A stretch of DNA of 64,000 nt from Porogramme epimiltina. Lineage: Eukaryota > Basidiomycota > Agaricomycetes > Polyporales > Polyporaceae. The stretch is from positions 57,814 through 121,813 of the forward strand of contig FTLJ01000689.1 in the NCBI GenBank assembly GCA_900155495.1, given 5' to 3'. Positions within the stretch are counted from its first letter, which is position 1; every line of letters begins with the position of its first letter. The position numbers and the translations under genes were made by a program. Below, piece after piece: positions 56,355 through 64,000 of this stretch. The notes beneath the pieces are model-generated. The model searched no databases. It was not told the origin of the DNA and saw only the letters and a program-made list of their open reading frames with translations.

Positions 56355-59306
56355 ATGGCCCCTGAAAGTGTCTCACCGCCTTCTATCCAGATATCCCCGC
56401 TCGCAGACGTCGTATGCGGCCAGGTCGTCGGAACGTTTGAAGGTAAGACGAGCCACAATGATATCGGGTCAATCTCCTCATCGCCACCAACTCTCTCTTA
56501 CGACGTCTCCCTCCCCCCCATCCGGTACAGCACTCTCAGTCCCCCGTGGAGAATGTTCCCCCCTTAAACGACCGGTATCCGCCATCTCGTTCGTCAGTGC
56601 CACCACAGACACGGCAGTAGGCCACGATGGCTCCCCGAGCCCCTGTGCAGAGCCAGAACACAACACTGTACTTGGAGGACAGATCGTGGACGAGCCTGAG
56701 AGCATAGATGGGGCTGAGAGTGATGCAGAAGTATTGCTTGCCGCTGGCCCGTTGCCCATGTGGATGACAGGGAGGTATGAACATCAGCTGCTGTGAGTGT
56801 TTTCAGATCTCGCTGGTGGACTCGTTTGACAACCAAACAGCGGCACGATTCCCGAGAGGTACGAAAAGATCAGCTCATTCAACAATATCCCGCCGAGGTT
56901 TATCTTTAGTCTACTTCAATTTCCGAGGCAAATGCTAACTAATCAATAGGAAAGAACTCCTCGGGACCGGCTGGAGTCAGCACATTCACCCAGAGGGCCG
57001 TCCCTACTTCCGAAACAAGGTGCGTCACTCCGAATGCCCACCGATCTATACTTTCTCACTGCCAGCCGCATGCGCAGAACTTGTACACTAACGAATGGCT
57101 ATACGATCCTAATAAACTCCGCCTGGTAGAGGGTGCTCGCGCGTTGCTCCTCAAGGAGCTGCATAAATACTCGCATATTATTGACCCTGATGACGTGGAG
57201 GCAGGATTGCTCATGTACGTCGATGAGGACGGCGATAACGTGGGATGCTATTACCTGTGTAATCCGAAGACGGAAGAAGTGTTCTACTTCGAAGAAGAAG
57301 TCGACAAGGCTTTCTTCTGTGAAACAGAGAACGCCCCTATCGTCAGTAGACATCACCTGAGTAAGTTCTGTTGTATTCTAGCCCAGATGGAACGGAAGCT
57401 GCGAAGGCTGACTCCTGAACAGGTTTAGCGGCTCAGGAGGCATATTGGAAGCACGTGTTCATGTTTCCTCACGGTCGTCGTCTCTCGAGGGGCAAACTTG
57501 AAGGATTGCTTGATGAAATTGAGTTTTACCGTCTTGGTGAGTGTCCAAACAAAGTTCCAAACAAAGTTTGTAGCACATGAATCGTGTAGCTGACTCGCTG
57601 ACTAGACCGGATGACTTCCAGCACGTCTACCGCACCCTACGACTCTGACTTTCTCCACAGTTTTCACCAGATGATAAAGGACGTTCGAGTCCATCGTAAG
57701 TCATCGAGTATAGCATGACGTCACAATATGAGTTATTGACGTTCATTGCGAGTATAGTGGACCAAGACGTTAGCCCCTATCAAATGGCCTCTTTCGGCGA
57801 GTAGCCCAGTGCAATGCGTCCTTCGTTGTCATGTGTTAACGATAACATGATGTAGCCCGTATGATGTCAATATTTCGTGAGTTTATTGAACATTCGGCTG
57901 AAATCTTACACCTTACCACTATTTTGTTTTGACCAGTCGGAGAGAAAGTTATCCGATATTATGGAGAGCCTTGCGCGCAGCTTTCGGTGGACCAAAGCAT
58001 ACGAGCACCGACCGATACGAGCCATCCATGGTGGTTTGCTCTCATGAACTGGGTGTTATTCTATTCGCCGAACATCTACGCGAAACGCCTCAACAAAGTA
58101 TGGGTTGACCAGCAAGTCAATCATCAGTACTGGAGGCAATTTATCGAGGAACTCCAGGACGACTGGCAGGCATCCATCACTCCAGTAGGTCTCTCCCAGC
58201 GCAGCGTTGAATTCTCCTGACAGTGCTTTCAGACGACGGTCGTCCTTACCGCCAACGTTGGCTTCCTGGCTATCCAGAGCATCGATACCGATAACACCAA
58301 TCGCTCCGCTGGGCAGATTGTGAGCTACATATCTCTATTACTCAGCATCGGAAATATCTTCGCCTGTATGATCCTGGGGCGGCAACATCGCATCACCGAC
58401 CACCGATTCGCAGATGATGGTGTAAGTTCATATGTAGTTCGAATCTGCGGCTAGCGCTAACAACTTGGTTCAGTTAAACTATCTTGTCCAACGGGCGCTC
58501 AAATCCGGCCGCATTGAGCTGCTTTCAGGTCTCTTCAGTGTTCCAACAGCACTATTCTTATGGTCGTAAGTACACGCCTGCGCTTCTTTGTACACTCCCT
58601 TGAGCTTTAACATCCCCTCCACAGACTCCTTTCGTTTGCTGGTGCGATCGCGTGGGATTGCTTCTCGCAGACAGGCGTAATAACTCGAGCCCTCATCGGA
58701 GTTACGCTCATATTCTCCGCCCTTCTACTGGTTCTTGCTATCTATAACGGCAACCGGGATCCCCCAACACAGGCATCGCAACTGAAACGCAAGATGGCCG
58801 AATTAGGGAAGACCGTCAGAAAGGTCACTAGAAGAGCTGGCACGAATGCCCGCGCGTTCTCGGTGCACTTCACCACCAGGGCTCGCACGTATTCGTCTAG
58901 CGTCGGCGCTATGGCCCGCACATATTCGGCTAGTTTCCGCACGAGGGCCCGTTCATATTCGCTGAATGCCTCCGCGACCGTCCGTCAGCCATCTGCGTCG
59001 TCCAGGACGGATTCCGGCAACGATCCAGAGCCCAGCTCCCGCGAGTCCGCACCCTCCCTGGAGTTCTCACCCTCCCCGGAGTCCGTACCCTCCCCACCGC
59101 TGGCCTATCGTAGTCGAGCACGCTCACGGAGTATGGGGTTCTCGATATTCACTCAATTTGGTCGTCTCACCGCCGTCCCGGAGTCTCAGCATTTCCCTAT
59201 CCCCCCCTCGACTGATGTCCAGGAACTCCTCCCCCTTCCAGCCTCGTTTCACCCTCCTGTTACTCATACACTTGATCCAATGTCGAGCTCGTCATCCGTC
59301 ACATAA
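56355..59306 (+). CDS. WW-like membrane protein, copy 3, start shifted
   Basis: All body exons are present and in phase: IPERYEKISSFNNIPPR, GTGWSQHIHPEGRPYFRNK, GLLMYVDEDGDNVGCYYLC, PIVSRHHLS, WKHVFMFPHGRRLSRGKLEG, GEKVIRYYGEPCAQLS, VVLTANVGFLAIQSIDTDNT, SYISLLLSIGNIFACMI and LLSFAGAIAWDCFSQTGV. The tail has R-x-YS repeats and ends SSSVT-stop at 59306. The family start at 56355 (MAPESVSPPSIQISPLADVV) falls out of phase after a (CT)4 repeat at 56491-56498, two bases longer than in copy 2. The rest of the first exon is open in another frame, with an ATG at 56458 (MISGQSPHRHQLS), so a shorter protein is possible. The intron after QMASFG would start with GC (GCGAGT), as in copy 2, where copy 1 has GTCAGT. 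Confidence 0.72.
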
Positions 59307-59753
59307 CTTTAACGGTCAATATTGGCTTCCAATTGTACATTATATACATCCATGCTGTCTCTATAAGATCTTGCTATGCATCCGAGAGTCGTTAAATTGA
59401 CAAACAACCATGCTACTCGGGTAGAACATATGCAATGCTACTACCTAATGTAGCGACTCAGGCAACACAGGGTTCCTAACGCGCGGGTATCTGGTGAGGA
59501 GCGCGAGTGTCTCTCCGGGGCTGCAGACGGTCGCGACTAGGCACCTGTTGGGAACAAACCCAGCGGCGACCACGCACACACACGTGCAGAAGGACAAGCA
59601 GGAGCGAAGGGCCGGGCGCGCCCCGAGTTCGCGGCCAAATTGAGGAAGGATCAAGTTCTCCGGGCTGCCAAAGAGTGGTGTCACGCGGTCAGCCAGAGTC
59701 CTACGTCCCACGTCCCACGTCCCAGGAAAGCCCTCACTAGATCGTCCAACTAT
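59307..59753. other. Spacer with three 7-bp tandem units
   Basis: CGTCCCA occurs three times in a row at 59704-59724, just before the homology to the 3' end of P450 C/D begins. No gene is seen. Confidence 0.5.
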
Positions 59754-60290
59754 GCTGGCTCTTCGATAACCGCTCTTTGCCCGCCTCGAACCACTCGCCT
59801 ATGAAGCGTGGTCCGTCGCGCACTTCGATGCGGTAGTGCGCGACGAGGAGCGAGAGCGCCGCGACGCCCTCCGTGTTCACTGACCCACGCCCGAAGCCGC
59901 GGCCCGATACACCCGCGCGGCCCGACCAAGAAGTGCAGGAACGCGTTGTGCTGGTGGTTCACCAGGAATGGCGCGGGCCTGAACGCCGCCGAGTCGTCCC
60001 AGTAGCGTTCTGCGGAGATGAGGTGTACGGGGTTAGCGCACAAGCGGGGAGAGGAATTGGGAGGGGGAGGAGGGCGTACGGTTACGGTATAGCGAGGGCA
60101 CGCAGAGCGGGACGGGGATCGTCGCGTTCTCGCCCGCCGCGTTCGTGAGCGTAAAGACCGTGTCCACCGCGGTATCCTTGGTGATGTGGACGCGGATGGG
60201 AAACTTGAGTAGAGTAGGCCATTTCTGGCAGATCCGATTGATGAGGGGGTCGAGGGGGAATATGTGGGGATACTTGAGCATCTACGGTAC
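59754..60290 (-). pseudogene. Cytochrome P450 D remnant
   Basis: Only the C-terminal third of a P450 like C. The pieces are FTLTNAAGENATIPVP, RYWDDSAAFRPAPFLVNHQH, and the haem loop FLVGPRGCIG. Directly after the loop an extra G (G3 at 59903-59905) throws the frame; with one G fewer it reads GRGFGRGSVNTEGVAALSLL and on to SKSQHSWT near 59754. Upstream exons (ExxR helix and earlier) are lost or unrecognisable; the sequence in their place (FPIRVHITKD onward) matches only the exon containing VDIPKD of copy C. The sequence just beyond the stop (CCAACTATGCTGGCTCTTCG) matches that beyond P450 C, confirming a shared origin. Confidence 0.82.
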
Positions 60291-60799
60291 AGAGTGCTCT
60301 CAGCAAGTACTTTCGTCGCCGAGACAGTTGCTTACGCCACACGATAAGCCCGATGCACACCAGATGCACAAGCAAGCGACAGTTTTTATCATTATATTCA
60401 CAACTACCAGACTACACTATAAGAATATACGTATTACTCCAGGTACGGCCGGCACGACTGGGGACACGAAAACAAGCACGCTGTGGGATTGGACGGCGTT
60501 GACCTTGCGCTTGCGCTCGCCGGAGGACACCGTTCCTGAGTGCTTGCACTTGCGGCCGCGCTTGCAGCAGCTGTCGACTCACGCAGGGGGGCACTCGAAC
60601 CCGGGCGGGACGGCTTTGCGCTTGAAGTCACAAATTTTGGACGGGCATCCGCGGCCATGTTCGGGCTGGCCACGGAACACTGCGCATGCTCTTCGACGGC
60701 ACGCAACTCTTGGGGCTGGACTTAGGGCGAGTTGGGCACCGTTCGGTATTCGGACATGCCGGGGATTCGCGCACGATCTACAAGTCGGTCTTCATGCCA
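60291..60799. other. GC-rich stretch with Cys/Arg-rich frames, unassigned
   Basis: On the minus strand, frames such as GRGCPSKICDFKRKAVPPGF and SCCKRGRKCKHSG are basic and Cys-rich and could be parts of a decayed zinc-binding protein, perhaps the helicase next to it. They are not in one frame and I cannot assign them. Confidence 0.3.
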
Positions 60800-61506
60800 C
60801 ACCGTCACAATGTTAGAAAGCCGTACTCGACCTCGTCGGCGAGGACGCCACCGCGGACATGGACAGGGCGCTGCGCACGGCCTTCCGCGCGCCGTCAGAG
60901 AGGCTCAAGGATCGCCTCCGAGATCTCTTCTTCCGTGAATGGTGGTGCGCTCTTGGAATCCTGGGCGAGCATCCACGAAAGTGAGCGGAGCTGCTCGACA
61001 CGGAGAGGATACTTGGAGAAATGGTGCGGCTGGGTGTGCTCCGCGTCACGCTTGTTACTGGCGAGTTTGAACTTCGGGAACGACATCTTGGCCGCAGGTG
61101 TAAAATCGGTGTTCAGCCGCCATGACAATCATGATGCGGGCGAGGTACAACCAATGGTCGGAAGGCGAGAAAGAGCGTGGTGCATGAGGGACGAGATGTT
61201 GACCCCAATACGGATGACACCCTTGTCTGTCTCGTCCAGCTTCAGCTGCCTCACGAACGGCGCGGGTCGCCGCTTGAGGCTGCGCTCGTACTCCCCGGCC
61301 GCGATGCTGTCCTCGAACACGGCGATCCGCTTCTTGACCTTTGTCCACTCGATAGAGGGTGGCACAGGCGCGCAACGGTGGCATGTGAGGTGGCCATCGT
61401 GGTCGCTGCAAGTCTGCCATTCGCTGAACTGCCCGTCGATGTTCCGGATGCGCTCGACGAGCCATGCGAGGGACTTGAAGGTCGAGCGTTCATGTATCTT
61501 GTCCAC
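60800..61506 (-). pseudogene. SNF2/Rad5-like helicase fragment with two stops
   Basis: One minus-strand frame carries SFKSLAWLVERIRNIDGQF, a Cys pair in CHRCAPVPPSIEWTK, FVRQLKLDETDKGVIRIGV, then SWRLNTDFTPAAKMSFPKF, YPLRVEQLRSLSWMLAQD and GGVLADEVEYGF. The last pieces match the start of an SNF2-type ATPase domain (Q-motif region, then Walker A). There, however, the expected GYGKT is EYGF and the frame ends. Two in-frame TGA codons lie at 61129-61131 and 60895-60897. The second follows EILEPL-like sequence where a Trp would be expected. Everything after the Walker A region, including DEAH and the C-terminal helicase lobe, is missing. It is clearly a dead fragment. The family assignment rests on the order of these motifs and is moderate. 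Confidence 0.6.
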
Positions 61507-62046
61507 CTCGGTTCATGTACCGCGTGGCCACTCCGCACCAGTCTGATTTCCAAGAGAGACGCGGCAGACGAGAAGGGCGGTTGCGCTCTTGCAAGAGTCG
61601 CGAGACACCTTGATTGACAGGCTCTCTGATGGGGTAGCAAAAACTGCGTCCTTGCCGGACGCCGCCTGTGTGCAATCGTAAGTGAATGCATAGCGCAGAC
61701 CTATGGTAAACACTCACCGCGAGTTTGACGTCCGCCGTCTCGGCCCATCGACAGGTAACAACGCACTTGACACCCTGCGTGCCCTGGGCATCAGACTGCC
61801 GCCATATCGGCTCCAACACCACGATGATAGGCCGAGTATCCCCATACTCGTATCTCCTCGTGCTCGTCGAAAAGACAAACGAGTCCTGATTGGGCTCTCC
61901 GCAGCGGGTGGGGTCGAGGAGTAGGAACAGGGGCGGAAGATGAGCATCGGCTTGGGTCGGCACACGTTTGTGCAGTGCAGAGTTCGCTGTTCCACACTTG
62001 TCTATCAAAACATAGGTACCAGAGACGTGCGGTCGAGTAGGCCAAC
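61507..62046. other. Junction between two pseudogene fragments
   Basis: No recognisable coding sequence; probably scrambled remains of the genes on either side. Confidence 0.4.
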
Positions 62047-63930
62047 CTAGTCTTCGGGGACGCTGACCGCCAGCTTGGCGAGGCGGACAAGTTCCTCGCG
62101 GTTGAGGCTTGAGCCCAACTGGGCCGTGGGGGACGCCGCTGCCATCGGTCTGCACCTGCGTGATGACCTTCTCGCACAGGCTGAGCCACTTTTATATTAC
62201 GAGTGCGGATTGCCGCACCGAAAGCGGTGTCATACCGTACACGTCGTGCGGGACACCACCGAGCAACTGGGCGCTCTTGCCGGTGATGAACGACTTTCAC
62301 CATGTCTCAGGCCTGCGGGCACGCGTGTGTACTAGGCAGATGAGATGTCAGCAAGGTACCTGAATGAGGGGAAGGTAGGAACTTACTCCCTTCCCAGTCC
62401 ATGAGATCTGCAGTACCCTCTGTATATGCACATTAGGACGTGTAGATCGACAAAGAATCAAGACAAGAGTAACTAACCATCGGACCCGAAGAAGAGCAGC
62501 TCAGGTTTTCTGTAGAGGTCAACGAGCTTCTCCTTGATCTCGGGGCTGTGTCCGGGGATAAGAAGGTCGATAATGGCCTGAAATAGAAATCATTAGCTTT
62601 TCTCAGTGAATACACAATGGCAATTACGTACATCGACATATTTCTCGAAGCAGAGCTTGGGATTCTCGCCCAACCTGCAGGGTATTGAGTATGATGGAAC
62701 GTAAAGCCACCAAAGTGGACTTACGAAGGGAGGATGGTGCCCTTCATGCTACCCTCGGGGATATCCTTATTCTTCAGGGACTGAGTAGACGCAAGCGCGC
62801 AGTTCTCATCGAAGCTGGTGGACAGTAAGCTTCAGGTAACATTGACAGAAACGCACCACATACAGCATGCACGGGCTTATGGAGTAGTTCCTTTAAATTG
62901 AGAAGCATGGTTAGCCAGACCAGAAGACACACATGGGAGAGCACACGCACTCCCTGTTCCTCGACATGATGATACGGATACCGCCGCGCACGACGTCCTT
63001 GAACCAGATATGGAACCTGTGGAACTTGCTGCCTGAGAGTGCGGGTCAGAGTGCCATAGACGATGGGGGCGCAGGGCGGACACGGACTGATGATGAAGAA
63101 CATCCCGAATGGCTTCTTCGGGGACTCGACCTCGGGCAGGAAGTCTGGCGCGAGGCAGAACGAGAGCGCGACCTTCGTTGGCTGGTAGACATTCACTTTC
63201 AGGATGCTCCTATCAAAGGTGATCCGCGTGTCAGCAGCCGCAGCAGGCGAGAGAGAAGAAGCGGGGGAGGCAGGGAGAGGGAGATGCACTTGTTAAAGAT
63301 CATGAAGCTCTCGAGCACCTGCAGCTCGTGCTTATTCGTGACAGTGCGGAGGATCTTGTCGTGCAGCTTCTCGTCGGTGAGCGGCATCTGCGTGCACAGG
63401 AGCTGGTAGGAGAGCGTGGGCCTGCGTTGGGGCAGCGACGATCAGCACGACAGTCCTGGGATGCCGAGAGCGAGATGTGCGTACATGAGCTGAGCGGTGT
63501 CGTCTCCGGGTAATGCGACGTGGCGAAGTTGACGTAGAGTAAGTTGATCTAAGGGAAAACACGTCAGCTGCAAAGATTAAGACTGCCAGACACGCTTCAA
63601 CTAACCAGCGCTGCGTGAGTGTGAATGGCCTGCTCGATACCCTCGCACGTGAACGTCTCCTCCCTGAAGCGGCGCTTGATGTCGTTCAGGACGGCGGCAT
63701 GGGCAGGGTTGGACTCTGCCAAGAGGTTCTTGAGTGTAAGGTACGCTTGGCCAAGCCTGTTACAGAAGTGCTGCGTCAAGATCCAGCCACAGTCCGTGGC
63801 GGCTCATCAGTGTGCATCCCACACAACTAGACACGTGGTTTACGTACATGCGTAGCCTAATGACGCCTCCTGCGCGGCATGGTCGTCGCTAGAGCCCTTC
63901 CCTGTGTGGAAGAAGGGGTTGTTGGAAAGC
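62047..63930 (-). pseudogene. NAD-dependent glutamate dehydrogenase, decayed and partial
   Basis: Related to the large fungal NAD-specific glutamate dehydrogenase (GDH2 type). It converts glutamate to 2-oxoglutarate and ammonium. From the right: FCNRLGQAYLTLKNLL and NPAHAAVLNDIKRRFREETF (63600-63780), LLYVNFATSHYPE, LSYQLLCTQMPLTDEKLHDK, KHELQVLESFMIFNK, VYQPTKVALSFCLAPDFLPE, FHIWFKDVVRGGIRIIMSRN, DENCALASTQSLKNKDIPEG (catalytic-Lys region), KYVD/AIIDLLIPGHSPEIKEK, and GTADLMDWEG near 62390. After KSAQLLGGVPHDVYGMTPLS comes TAA (62192-62194). The following QTGGPDGDLGS-type block is replaced by unrelated sequence, and LNREELVRLAKLAVSVPED ends in TAG at 62047. The C-terminal quarter is absent. 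The 5' end lies beyond the window. Confidence 0.8.
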
Positions 63931-64000
63931 CAGTACAGGGGCTATGCCTCCTTCATGCACCCAATGGCGTAATGGTATTGTAGTAGTAGTGCCTGACCGG

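Noticed and set aside
1..64000. CRISPR arrays, bacterial operons, rRNA genes, intact transposons
   Set aside because: None seen. The intron-rich eukaryotic layout excludes the bacterial features, and I found no complete transposase or reverse transcriptase.

Overview
The window reads as nuclear DNA of a filamentous basidiomycete, most likely an agaricomycete of the polypore type. Genes are split by many 45-120 bp GT-AG introns. The gene families are typical of wood- and litter-decay fungi: cytochrome P450s of a basidiomycete type, Mid2-like single-pass membrane proteins, aryl-alcohol-dehydrogenase-type aldo/keto reductase, a type-B carboxylesterase, and WW-like membrane proteins of a kind I know only from uncharacterised agaricomycete sequences. 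No species is claimed.

Left part (1-23 kb): the end of a Mid2-like membrane protein, P450 A (-), a second single-pass cell-surface protein (-), a tRNA-Met, a frameshifted alpha/beta hydrolase relic, an SRPK-like kinase (-) with a frameshift near its end, a flavin-containing monooxygenase (+), a PHD-finger/chromodomain protein (+), a FYVE-like/RING ubiquitin ligase resembling metazoan CARP proteins (+), and an aryl-alcohol dehydrogenase gene broken by a TGA codon.

Middle (23-41 kb): P450 B (-), a GC-rich stretch without a recognisable gene, a PAQR/haemolysin-III receptor (-), a KEN-box protein that may be a cell-cycle-degraded regulator (-), the mRNA-export adaptor Yra1/ALYREF (+), a second identical tRNA-Met, an assembly gap, and a secreted carboxylesterase (+). 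The chromatin, ubiquitin and mRNA-export genes look like ordinary housekeeping genes.

Right part (42-64 kb): a fast-evolving duplicated block. Three tandem copies of the WW-like membrane-protein gene lie at 42.4-45.1, 49.6-52.7 and 56.4-59.3 kb. A fourth, orphan copy of the 5' segment lies at 46.9-47.6 kb. Copies 2 and 3 are each followed by an antisense P450 pseudogene (C and D, relatives of P450 A), so the unit that duplicated was probably a WW gene plus a P450. Copy 1 looks intact; copies 2 and 3 carry frame-breaking changes. Next come a helicase (SNF2/Rad5-like) fragment with two TGA stops and a decayed NAD-dependent glutamate dehydrogenase that runs off the right edge.

Several of the breaks are one- or two-base length changes in short repeats (G5, A4, (CT)4, (GC)3). 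The window also holds an N gap beside a C16 run and a C23 run. Some of the breaks may therefore be sequencing errors rather than real pseudogenes, and I flag this in each case.
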